Of a DNA stretch of 64,000 bases, positions 21,846 to 33,491 are shown piece by piece. The stretch is from Litoditis marina. Lineage: Eukaryota > Nematoda > Chromadorea > Rhabditida > Rhabditidae. The translations under genes were made by a program, and so were the position numbers. Within the stretch, counting starts at the first letter, position 1, and each line of letters starts with the position of its first letter. The DNA lies in assembly GCA_964036275.1 (NCBI GenBank), contig OZ038434.1, positions 28,319,511 through 28,383,510 on the forward strand, read 5' to 3'. The notes below the pieces were generated by a model. It was not told the origin of the DNA. It did not search any database and saw only the letters and a program-made list of their open reading frames with translations.

Positions 21846-23729
21846 TCCAACTAACGTATCTAATTTGCATACGGTTGACACGTGTTTGCCTGTTTTGGCG
21901 CGCGCAACGTTATATTTATGTACTCCGGGGTACCTAAACTAGCTTTCCTTTCTGCCCCCCCCCCCCCCTTTAAGACACTTCTCAATTTATATATTCTTCA
22001 CGTAAGTGGACTGCTCTGATATTTTCACGTGAACCGTTCTACACACGTCATGTGAGACGTTATCAACATACTCTAACTTTTGATGCCAGAAACACCTTCA
22101 CACCACTGACATGGGACATTCATACACCAGGTCTATGCCTTGGATTGGATATTTTTTATATCTTGTATTTTTCATATTTTGTAGTTTAATGTTCCGAGCG
22201 AATGCAATCAGTATTTTATGGCTCCTGTTCTGCTGTGTTGGCGCCCGTCGTTCTACGATAACGAAACGCCGTGTTTTTGGGAAACAGGAGAAAATCAATG
22301 ATTGCAAGTGCAGAAACCTAAAGCTCTGAGATGCTGTTTACTTTCAAACATATTAAAAAAAATTTCAAAGTTTTTTCTCACAAACCGTCTACGTCTCTCT
22401 GATCTACATGCTCTCTCCTTGCAGAATCAGTCAACTCGTTAAAAAAATGAATTAAACATTTTTATCACTTTCGAAAACCAGTTCTTCAAAACTCGTCATA
22501 TCCAGTAATAACATAAATTTTTTAAACAATTTATATTACTCGGTATAAAACAAAATCACGATTCCAGAAACAGTCTGTCTTGTGCGACTACAATTCATAA
22601 TTAGATCACAAGAGTTTAGACTATAGGATACTGATCACTATTCGAACTACAAAGTGACAAGAGTATTATTCTAGGAGGTGATATGGGACTGTGAAAGCAT
22701 GACGAAGACCAATCAAAAATCAGGTGACTCGTAGAAAGTAGGTCAAAACAGGTAATTTTTCCAGGGTATGAGAAAAGCCAAAAACACCATGGACAAAGCT
22801 CAGAACAACATGCGGTAATCTATAGGTCAAAGAAATGCAGACAGTCTGTGTCTCTCTGATCTACATACTCTCTCGCTACTACGACATCAGGGTAGAATGT
22901 GACATCAAATAAAGCAACATTCGGAGCTAGAAAGGCGAAGAATTGAGATTGTATATAAAAAATGAGGGCAAAAAAATGTGCATGAGATATAGTAGATGTA
23001 TAAGGGCACAACTGACGGAAAAACTACTATAAATCAATAGCTATTCCAATGACTACAACTAGCGAATCGGGTACTGTAATCAGTCACAATTGTTGAGTAA
23101 AATCAATAAATTGGTATACGAGCATGCAAGAACATCCTAAAGCATACATATTGAACGAGAAATTCGAACAGTTGAAATGGGTATGTTTCAAAATGAAGTA
23201 ACGCATGTTAGCACCAACTTGTAATATTGTTCAGATTGAGTATCCTCTAACTTCGAAGACTATATCCTGAACTAGCAAAACAAGCTAAAAGTTCGCACGT
23301 TTTTACTATTTGAATGCAAAAACACAACTACATTCAAAGTTATATCAAATTAGAGCTATAAATCCTGCCTTTGAGCTTAACTGCATATTTCACCCCACCC
23401 AGCTGGTACTAGCATGCAGCTCATACAGTGCATAACCGAATATCAAAGTACAATAGTTCAGACTACAACAAATCGATAAAAGGCGACATTTTGAGGCAGA
23501 CCAAGTGCCCTAAGAATTGTACCAGTTCTATTCTTATTGTGCTCGTTAAAATTCTACAATATAGAATATGCTCATCCCTGCTGAACAATCAACTAGTAGT
23601 TAACTAGTATACAGACAAAGAACATTTGAATATTAAATAAGAGATACATCACAACTTTCTGGAGGATGAAAGACAGTGGGGAGTGGAATGCGTAACGTGA
23701 ATCACGTGATCAGCACGTGACGTTCTGCG

Positions 23730-24389
23730 TTATCCAGAATCCTGACACGTGCGTGTCACGTGACAGGCTTGGAAGCTCTCACGCAGGGCTCGAAGATAGT
23801 CAGAGTCAGACTCAACCACCGGCATCTCACATAAACGCTCGCACAGTTCGTCTGGAAATGTCAAAATAAGAAAATATTTTAAGAACACATTTTCCACGTG
23901 AAGGTTTTTTCGAAAACTAGATCAGTAGAGCAAAATTGTTATGATAGGGTCCCTTCAGAACGAAAGAGTGTCACTGCTCAGTCTAAAATAATCAGGTCTA
24001 CAAGATGATTTAACCGAAAAAAAGTCAGCTAAGGTATTATTGTGAAGATAACTGTAGTTCCACAAAACTATGAGTAAAAGCATCTATAATCAACGGGCCC
24101 CGAGACCGAGATTATCTAACCAGCAAAATCAGCCGAGATAGAAAGCAACAAAATGAATCGCGCGCAGCGCGAAGCGCTGTGCGAGATTTGTCTTTGGTCC
24201 GGCTAATGCGCGCTTTCATTTTTTTAGTTCACTCTCAAAAAGGCCCAACTGTGCAAATCGATACTTTTTATGATTTGCTAATTGTCTATGGCACATTTAC
24301 AAGCTATATTCAAAATTTGAACGAAATTGATTGAGTTTGAGCCGAGTTATGACGTTATGCGCTTCATGCAGACCGCCAACTTCCGTCGT

Positions 24390-24448
<59 letters not shown>

Positions 24449-27400
24449 GGTGCGCACTCCTGGGATATTTTTATGTGTGAACCGATTTGACTGAAAATTT
24501 GGGACACGATAGATACCCCACTCAAACTTTGGGGGCGCAAACTTTTTTTTCGAAAAAAATTATTTTTCATTAAGTTATAGGTCTTTGAAAATGTCTCTGC
24601 GTCTCTTCATTTCGTGCACTCTCTCGCCCTCTCTGTCAGGGTAAATCAAATTGTGTTATAACTCAGCTCAGTCCTAACCAATTCAAGTAAAATTTGAAGT
24701 ATGATACCAAGACATGAACTGACATCGATTTAGATGTAAGTCTTCTACTGATGACGTCATTGAGGATTCTGGAGCTTGGATGACGTCATAATTGAAAAAA
24801 GCTAAGTTGACGTCAAATTACTTTTCAAACTGCTAGTAGTCACAAACTAGTCGCGTATCACGGAAGCGTTATACATACAGGACGTCATCACGGATTCTGG
24901 AGCCCGGATGACGTCCAAATTAAAAAGTGTAAAGTTGACGTCAAATGTTTCTCCAAATGATGATAACAGTGGGCAGGTGGGGTATCAACGGTGAAACTTC
25001 ATCTGAACATGACGTATTCTGGGATTCTGAAAGCCGGATGACGTCAATTTTGGAAAGTGCAAAGTTGACGTCGAATATTTCATCAAATGATGCAAATATC
25101 TTAAAAATGGTGGATTAACGATGAAACTTCATCTCAGTATGACTTGTTCTGGAATGCAGAAGGCCTGACGACGTCAACTTTCAAAAAAAGACGTGGCATA
25201 TTTTTCGAATGCTGAGAGTTTCTTAAAAATGGTCAATTCACGATAAAACTTCATTCAAACATGACGTATTCTGGGACTCTGAAGGGCAGATAAAGTAAGT
25301 TTTCAGAACTGCAATGTTGACGTCATGTTTATTTTTTCGAATGATGATAGTACTTGACAAGTGGTTCATCAGGAAAACAATTTTATCTTCACCGTACAGA
25401 TCGAACCACCTCTCTACATACATACGGCATGTGTACAAAAAGAGAAAAATTCATGAAAAAGTGGGGGCCCAACGACTGTGAGATTTGTCTTCTGCTGTGC
25501 GCCCCTTAGACAGCTACTCTCAAATGGAGCAGCTACTGCTACAAAAACCGGAAAATACTTATATACTCAAGTATAACTGTTCATCACAAACATACAAAAG
25601 TCGTAAAATATTTTTTCAAACCTGTAAACTATAATATACAAATCACAGATGTTAACTCAACGTAGTCAACTATAGAGATTCTGGTTTTGTACACAATGAT
25701 TTGCAGTTTTGCTCTTTACTTCAACTCTAGGTGCTATAACACTTGGCATATTATTCAACAGTTGTTTTCTCTTTCGCAGCTGTGATTTGTATATTATAGT
25801 TTACAGGTTTGAAAAAATATTTTACGACTTTTGTATGTTTGTGATGAACAGTTATACTTGAGTATATAAGTATTTTCCGGTTTTTGTAGCAGTAGCTGCT
25901 CCATTTGAGAGTAGCTGTCTAAGGGGCGCACAGCAGAAGACAAATCTCACAGTCGTTGGGCCCCCACTTTTTCATGAATTAACATTATTAATTAAAAACT
26001 AACCCTCGATGCTCGCCTCCATAGGGAAGTGTGTTTCATTCACTGGTTTTTCATCGTAGGTTATACAAACCTGATCCTCGGGTGAAAGTAACCTAAAACA
26101 TACAATGATTACAATTACAATGATATATTTCAAAACGTCCCAAAAATTCGAGCTTCATTGCGAAACTTCCAACTTTACCACTTTTTTAACTCGACGGTTC
26201 GCAGAGTTTACCATAACAACCCTAGTGGCGAAAAGGGCAACGTTATAGGTACTGCCAGTTTAGAAAAGTTTTCCGTCAGCTAATCGCACGCGCACCTATA
26301 GGAACCACACCCCGTGAGGCTGTTCTAGAACTTCTTCTTCAATTTCGAAATACCTACTACACTTTTATGTCGGCGTAAAACAATGAATTTTATGCGTAAC
26401 GATTCTAACATGAAGCGATACGGAAATACGCATAGTTTCTTCACTATTAACATTTAACACCAACGTTGAAGAATACATGAAAATATGTTCCATGCTATTC
26501 TGTTTCCTCCTGTTCTTATAGTAAGGTGAGTTCTTACGTTGCTGTTTTCTTTTTGTTACCACTCACTTCTCTACGGAATAAAGTATTCATATATAATAAA
26601 TGAAATCTGCAACTGCAACAATACAAGAACAACCCCCCACCTGTTCTGCCCGAAATTTCTCCTCAGACCACCCACGTCGCTAATTGCCAGCTGATTCAAG
26701 GCCACCTGAGTTGTGACGTCATCTTCAGCCGGCTCCTCCACGATTGGATCCAGGTTGGCTGGAAATAAAATGTTGAAAAAAGAACAAAAATATCGCTTGT
26801 AACTGTGTCTGCAGTAACAGACTAGTATTGTAATAATTTAATTTAAAGAAGGACGATTATGTGGTCCAATCGCAACGCTTCAGTCCTTTGAACTGCAATA
26901 TATTTTTCAATTGCAGTTTAAAGGACCGTTGACACGGAATTGGTCCACATAATCGTCCTTCTTTAAGAATTGCATGTATTTTTATAAATTTGATTAATAC
27001 GTAAAATACCTCCCTCCCGTTCACACGTGAGGTGACTTTGTTGTCCACTGAAATTTATTGAGAAAGTTATATGTGGGCGATCAAACTACAAATCTGTGAA
27101 GTGCCAACAACATTGATGAAATTAGGGTAGTTAAATGCCCGATTTGAAAAAAAAATGCGGGTGAATCAATGGAGAATTCAACAAAGTCGCTCTACGTTTG
27201 CTTTCGTTTCTGATATTAAAGTTAACGTTTTGACTGATATATTCATTTTGTTTCCGAATCCGATAAACGCATGGTCACTATTGAGGCCACTCACTTGTAA
27301 GGCCGCTTTCATACTTTTTACGTCGGCGTTTAACGCCGGCGTTAATGTGAAGAAAACATGCGCGTCGATTTTATTGGCGTTAACGCCGGCGCCAATCAAT

Positions 27401-30400
27401 ACGTATGTTTAATTCACTACTAACGCCGGCGTTGAACGCCAACGTAAAAAGTATGAATGCGGCCTAAGACTAAAGTAATTCTTTGGTTCATCAGCTGTGA
27501 CGAAGTAACAAATATTTCGTATTTTCAGGTACAGACTCACTTTTTGATGTTTCCACGTACAAGTTTTTTTAACGTATGAAAACGTGAATACACATCTACA
27601 TCAACCATTGTAAATTGATGCCACAACCTACAACGATGTAACGCAGCACGAACTATCGCACCAGTACAGAGTCCGGATACTATACCCGTTCTTCGACTAA
27701 GGCTTGAAGAAGGAAACATTGAAGATAGATAAAATAAGATGTGTTGAATGTATAGATAAAAAGCACATCAATGATTATGTTTAATATCAAACAGTTAAAA
27801 TCTAATGAAAGGTCAAATCTCATAACTTTTTCAATGCAAGGTCCCGATTTTGTTCGAAAGGAATTATTTTTTTTGCGCTTCTCTGGGATAATCATGCCGT
27901 GTCCGCCACTTCGCTGAGCTTCTTCTTTAAAACTTGCTAAACTTCATGATTTGAATAGAAAGGGGCATTTTTCCTCGGGTTTTCGCACTTTTCTGGCTAT
28001 TTGGTTTTTTTACTGCAATAATACCCCACTTTTATTGTAAAATGCCAACAAAATGCCCGATTTACCTGGTTTAGCCGAGTACATCATGCCGTGTCTTCCC
28101 CTTCTCTGAGCTTTTCTCGACCGCATCAGCTCTCTTTTCGCAGCAGAAATCCAACGGGGACAGCGAGACATCGAGGGCTGGTGAGAGCGCAGAGAAGCAG
28201 ACGGTTGGGCGACGGAGAATAGCAGGGCCTGGAAGAGAAAATCTTCTTATCAATATAGAACAATAAACAAATGTGTATGCGGATATGTTTGTAAGATGGC
28301 TCAGCTCAACCATCCCTACGTCGAGCTCATGAGGTACACGCCTAATTTCTTCCAACATCATCCATTTACGAATACACAACACGGTGTTTGAACGGTGTTC
28401 GGTGCTCCAAGTGACGCTTTAGTTCAAGTGCGTCGCGGTTTTGAATGTTCGCGCTACGCCTCGCGGAGATCAAATGCGTGCGGCTCGCGAGAAATAGTGT
28501 GGAGGAGCGAGAGAGTGCGCCCGCGAATTTCAAATATCTTTGAAATCTACAGTAATATCTCATGCGTCGCGGTCGTTGCGACCGGCCGCGTTTCACTGCG
28601 TAAAAATCAACGAACGCAGAACACCGTGATCAGATTAGAAACGGCATAAACTAAATTTGCATTTGAACAAAGAACAAGGGCATGTGCCATGTGGTTTAGC
28701 ACTCATGAGAGATAGTATTTAAGTTTTATGTTTCCCAGTTTCCCTGATCGAAACAAACATTATCCATTAGTAGGATGCGACGATTCTTCGAAAAATAACA
28801 CGTTTCCCATTAAATACTTGTTTTCCCTATAGTCGCAATTTTGACGAAAACGGGGTCCTTCGATCATTTCTCGATCATTTGTGCCTACTCAGCCAAATTT
28901 GCCAGAGTATAAAAAGCAACCCACCTCATTGAGCAGCCCATTCGCACTTCTATTCCTGTTAGTCAAACGCATCGAATTATTCTTCGTGATTCCGCGAACC
29001 AAACGAAGTCCGGAAGATTTCGGGACACAACTGGTCGACATACGACGCAACTGAACGCAAAATGTGCATCATATTACGATAATTCAAACTTAGGGCGATT
29101 TTGTTGAATGTTCCATTGAATCACCAGTTTTTTCTCATGATATAAAATTTGAACTACCCCAAATTCAACAATTGTCGCAATTTACTGGTGAAAATGGAAT
29201 GTCGCACTATGTTTTGTAGTGTGGTTATCGTGACAAAACACCTAAATTTCATTCAATTTCTGTGGACAACAGAGTCGCCTCACATATGCGATGATTTAAT
29301 TAAATGAGGGAAGTGCTTGACAAACCGAAAAGGTTAAGAAGGGAGCCGTTTTCAGCATTTTTTTTTTGACCGAAATCAATCAAACTGTTTCATATTTTGA
29401 TCATGTTCTTTCAAAATTGACTACTTCAAATTTACAATTATCCTATTGGACAATTGGGCTCGACAATAAACAATATACTGCCCGTCCGCCCGTGGTTAAA
29501 GAAGGACGATTACGTGGTCCAATCGCAACGGTTCAGTCCTTTAAACTGCAATACATTTTTCAATTGCAGTTTAAAGGACCGTTGTCAGTTGTCACGGAAT
29601 TGGTCCACATAATCGTCCTACTTTAAATTGGAAAAAAAACCCAGATATATTCCATATACGGGCTACTTTTTTTTTCAAACTCGAAGGTGGAAGGAAACTG
29701 ACTCGTACCATCACCATGGGTGAAAAATTCCACTCAAGCATTTGTTAATATTTTTAAATACTCCAAATCGAAATATCGACTGATAACAACGTGCCACTCG
29801 TGGATTTCTCGTTTTTTGGACTTGAAGAGCACAAATAGAAATTTTACAAGAAGGAAAACACGTACGTTATCTCGCCAGTTCCGCCGAATACCAACCACGT
29901 CGTTGAAACTTATAGAGAACGCATCTGAAAAGCTTGTAAAAGTGTGAACTGTTCATATTTTGAGTCCAGAGTTAGGAAAAATATGCGCAAATTTCGGAAC
30001 ATACACCACATATGTGCGATGCTACGGTTAACCGACCGGGGGATCCTTAACATTTTCCTTAACTGGGTAAGGGGAACCTATTAGTTTTCAAACAAGTCTA
30101 GGTTTTACCGCGGGGGACCCATTACTGCTTGCTTTCTTTTCGGAGGGGATGTTTAACTGCTGAAACACTCAAACCGACACTATCCCACCTATGATACACC
30201 AGCAACAGCAAGGTCCCACTTTTCGGACTATTTTTGAAAAAAAGAAAGTTTTCAATTTGAATGAGTACAACTTGAACTTTGCTGGTCAATTGGTCCCGTT
30301 TTCCCATCTAAGAAACGTCAACAAAAAGCATTTGGTGGCTGAACTCAATCGATGTCGATGATTATGGTTTACATGTACACGTAATTCACAACATAAACAT

Positions 30401-31853
30401 ATGTGTTAGTCCTATTGGGAAAATGCTTATCCCTTTACAGAAATTAAGTGAACAAAATTGTTTACCTGATCCTGTATAGGTCTCTGTCGAAAAATTAGGC
30501 CAAGTGTCGCAGACTGACCGAAAATCCTGAAAACAAAACATTTTAAAAAAGTGGGAGAACAATTAGGAATAACATTGTATATTGTAAACAGCCATGCAAT
30601 TATATAACCAATTTTTAGATTCCAAAGTGCGAAACTGGACGACTTCGTACTTCGTTCTTCGTATAAAAAAACATCATGATGTTGGCAAAGGGAGGCGGTT
30701 TTCCGAATTTTTTGAACAACTTTACTGACGAACGTTCGTACTATCAGTTACACACGCTCACTTTGCTGTATTTTTTCTGTCTGATCTTGAAATGTGTAAC
30801 GTACAAAAGTAACAACGACATGCTAGATGATGTCATACACTCATACACATACTTTCCTGCATAATTCGAAATACGAACTCGTTTTCTCCGAAACTTAGGA
30901 AAATATGGCTAGTTTTCAATGTTTTCATCATTGGTCTTGAAAAATGTAAATAACGAGAAAAGAGCCATTTTTAGAATATATACTTACACCAGTAAGGTCT
31001 GACTAAGCGACAAAAAGTAGTCCGTTTTCAGAAGTGAAACAGGGAAAATTTAGGATTTTCAATCAAAAAAATACCGATTTTCTTATTTTCGGCTAAAAAG
31101 TAGTCCGTTTTTTTTCCAAATTTTCTGACTATTGGGACAACTTTACTGGTGTATGAAAATATATGGAATGTATTGGTTATTGGTGAATATATATACCTGC
31201 TGCTCCCTTTCCCGTTGAAATTTGACGCAGACATTCTGATATCCGTCGCTGAACTCGACGAACGAGTAACTCTCCTTCCGCTCCGGACCCTCGAAGCAGC
31301 TGAATGACAAATACAAGTAAAAATTTACAAATGAAGAAGCTGTCTTATTTGAAATATCAGTTTGAAAAGCACATTTTTAAAAATACGTCAGGCGACTCTG
31401 TTGTGCACAGAAATTTATTGAAAATCAGATGTTTTATCTGAAAATCAGATGTTTTATCACAGGGTTAACGATTGCTTTTTCACCAGTAATGTACTACTAT
31501 TGATAAAATTCGGGTATTTCAAATTGTCCAATTGTCGATTTGAAAAAAAAACGGGTGATTCTAGCGGTTGTATGAATGATGCTCATCATAATGGACTGAA
31601 TGAATTTAAAACCCAGAATTACACCGTTTCGAGCATTATTTTCTATCAATACAAGCACAGTTTCAGAATATTTGGACAAAACTGAATTAAAGAGAAAGTT
31701 AACTCACTCTCCAGAGGTAGTGGCTGTATCTTCTATATCGTGTACGTCGGTCTTTTTATCGACCATGTCATCAGAATCTATCAGTTCTTCTACTCGATCG
31801 TCCGAATAACCGATACGACCACCGTCCCAATCCCCCATGTTGATAGTGAACAT
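23730..31853 (-). CDS. Uncharacterised eight-exon gene, 304 aa
   Basis: Exons 31853-31708, 31299-31197, 30513-30466, 29050-28925, 28228-28066, 26758-26641, 26092-26004 and 23851-23730 keep one frame. The ATG follows a CATTCTAG acceptor directly, a trans-splice-type start. The N-terminus is acidic (VEELIDSDDMVDKK). A middle exon is strongly basic (KRELMRSRKAQRRGRHG, a possible nuclear signal), then EEPAEDD, then a Cys-containing end (DELCERLCEM ... ACHVTRTCQDSG). There is no signal peptide or membrane segment. I do not recognise the family. Exon 3 uses the second of two acceptors 13 nt apart; the first would shift the frame. Introns are large and filled with MITEs, a tandem array and a perfect inverted repeat. 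Confidence 0.75.
24395..24447. repeat. TG microsatellite
   Basis: Over 50 bp of uninterrupted TG repeats within the last intron of the 23.7-31.9 kb gene. Confidence 0.95.
24745..25390. repeat. Tandem array rich in TGACGTCA-type palindromes
   Basis: Five diverged units of about 125 bp. Each pairs a TTCTGG(G/A)ATTCTG-like word with one to three GACGTC sites (GGATGACGTCA, AGTTGACGTCAAAT) and a line such as ACGATGAAACTTCATC. It lies in the last intron of the uncharacterised gene. Confidence 0.75.
25448..25980. repeat. Perfect 201-bp inverted repeat with 131-bp spacer
   Basis: The arm 25448-25648 begins AATTCATGAAAAAGTGGGGG. The arm 25780-25980 is its reverse complement, with no mismatch seen on reading base by base. 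The spacer 25649-25779 is unrelated. The right arm ends 24 bp downstream of the exon 7 donor. It may be a foldback-type transposon or a very young palindrome. Confidence 0.9.
26843..26966. repeat. Palindromic MITE family A, copy 4
   Basis: Nearly perfect hairpin from TTAAAGAAGGACGATTATG to CATAATCGTCCTTCTTTAA, 124 bp, in an intron of the uncharacterised gene. Confidence 0.85.
27298..27468. repeat. Palindromic MITE family C, copy 2
   Basis: TAAGGCCGCTTTCATACTTT at the left and AAAGTATGAATGCGGCCTAA at the right, with repeated TTAACGCCGGCGTTAA blocks inside. Intronic. Confidence 0.8.
29496..29626. repeat. Palindromic MITE family A, copy 5
   Basis: Runs from TTAAAGAAGGACGATTACG to AATCGTCCTACTTTAA. 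Seven bases longer than its relatives, because GTTGTCA is duplicated near 29582. Intronic. Confidence 0.85.
30981..31155. mobile_element. hAT-like MITE family B, copy 1
   Basis: Ends are ACACCAGTAAGGTCTGACTA and, inverted, CATACACCAGTAAAGTTGTC. It is flanked by AGAATATA and AAAATATA, an 8-bp near-duplication. The inner arms repeat AAAAGTAGTCCGTTTT. It lies in intron 2 of the uncharacterised gene, about 40 bp after the donor. Confidence 0.8.
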
Positions 31854-31958
31854 CTAGAATGTTGAATAATTTAAAATTCATAATTTTTTATAGCATCTTC
31901 AGTTGTAAAAACAACTACTCCATGAAACTGGCTTTTCCTAAATGTGAAAACCCTCTAC

Positions 31959-32082
31959 TTAAAGAGGGACGATTATGTGGTCCAATCGCAACGGTTCAGT
32001 CCTTTAAACTGCAATACATTTTTCATTTGCAATTTAAAGGACCGTTGACACGAGATTGGTCCACATAATCGTCCTTCTTTAA
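31959..32082. repeat. Palindromic MITE family A, copy 6
   Basis: Runs from TTAAAGAGGGACGATTATG to CATAATCGTCCTTCTTTAA, 124 bp. It lies just upstream of the uncharacterised gene's start codon, within its likely promoter. Confidence 0.85.
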
Positions 32083-32143
32083 GGAGATAAGACTTTAAAC
32101 GAAGACGAGTATGTTCGAGAAAATCTTCAACGAAGAAAACAGA

Positions 32144-32357
32144 GCCAATTCCACAAGGAACCAGGTATTTCGTGAACCCTCTCAGTTGACCATTAACCGT
32201 TAACCGGATTAACCCGTTTAGTAACCCCTCTGTAACTTTTTTTACAATGGATTTTGGGGGAAAATTTTGGGTTATTTAGTGGTTAACAAAAGAGTTAACC
32301 CGGTTAATGGTTAGCTGAGAGGGTTAACGAAAAACCTGGTTAAATAAAGAATTCGCC
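32144..32357. mobile_element. Mutator-like MITE family E
   Basis: Terminal inverted repeats are GCCAATTCCACAAGGAACCA and, inverted, GGCGAATTCTTTATTTAACC; both continue into an inverted CCCTCTCAG block. A 10-bp duplication, AGAAAACAGA, flanks it at 32134-32143 and 32358-32367. A 9-10 bp duplication is the Mutator-like hallmark. Confidence 0.85.
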
Positions 32358-32794
32358 AGAAAACAGATAGGGAAAACATATACGATAACAACTATGTTGA
32401 GAAAGGAATATAAAGCCTCGCAATCTTTAACAATCGACCTCCCACCCCTCCCTTCTGATTTTTAGTTGAAACGGAGCCATTTTACTTTCACCCCCCCCCC
32501 CATTGTGGGAGGTGAAAGTGACACAGGAAAAACTATAGCACAAACTACAAAACGTAAAAAGTGATTTATGCGTCGTTAGGACCTTGAAACTTTAGCGTCG
32601 TTAGGACCTTGAAACCAACTATTCTATGCAGAGAAGCACGAGATATACTGAATGAGACATCACGCATTGAATATTAAACGAATTTATATGGGACAGATGG
32701 TCAAGAATCGTGTCTTCTAATCGTGTGCAAATAAAAAATTCATGCCATGCGAATTTTATTTTATAAATACGCAAATACTCTGAACCCCCTGGGT

Positions 32795-32905
32795 AACTTA
32801 CATGGTCGCACTCGATGGTAGCTTACTGCCTTGCAGGCAGTAAGCTACCATTTGACTGCGACCACACTGCTACATGGTCGCACTCAGACCAGCCGGGGTC
32901 AGCGC
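32795..32905. repeat. Dispersed repeat family K, copy 1
   Basis: Reads GAACCCCCTGGGTAACTTAC then ATGGTCGCACTC, with an internal hairpin GGTAGCTTACTGCC / GGCAGTAAGCTACC. The complement of its left part recurs at about 52880-52925. Confidence 0.65.
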
Positions 32906-33491
32906 GGCTCCCCTATACCCCTCCCTCCCAATTTTGCTTCTCATTTTCGGGTTAATAATGATTATTCCTTTGACCAGTTTAATTAATCAAGAAAATACAT
33001 AGAATTTAGAACCAAACACGTTCATTCAACAACCAGTAAATATTCACAAGATAGGCAACTTCAGGAGTAAAATATAACGGTGGGATGAAAAATATCCGCA
33101 ACAACGTGGAAATTGGCTCGAAAACTCAATAAATGAACAAATAACGAACAAATGTCAACTTAACAACATAACTATGTATTAAAAACAGAAAAAAGTGGAT
33201 AACGTGTGACATGAATATGTGCTAAACGTGACATAATATGCTAAACGTGAAATAACATGGTTGAATGAAATGAAAATCCTACATCAATATTACACAACGT
33301 TCACTGTAATATGGATTACGTAAATGTTATAGGACATGTCTACAACTTTATCAAACAGTGGGTAGAAAATGTAAATGTGCACTGCAAGACTCTCAGTACA
33401 GAAGGTACAGTAGCGGTTATGGGCACTTTGCTTTTTATATGGAGCAGATAGAGATACCCTAACTGAGAAAGCAAGATAAGAAAAAACCGGC

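Larger units (their letters stand above)
20198..23729. other. Intergenic, repeats but no supported gene
   Basis: Upstream of the lipase a TATATA word lies about 150 bp before the ATG on the minus strand. The rest holds MITE A, a hAT-like element, SINE A and fragments of repeat G near 22.4 and 22.85 kb. An open frame at 22111-22329 is hydrophobic but has no splice partners. Confidence 0.55.

Noticed and set aside
22111..22329. Hydrophobic 72-codon plus-strand frame
   Set aside because: No acceptor, no partner exon, no conserved motif; AT-rich chance frame.
24395..24570. Thr/His-repeat frame
   Set aside because: Translation of the TG microsatellite.
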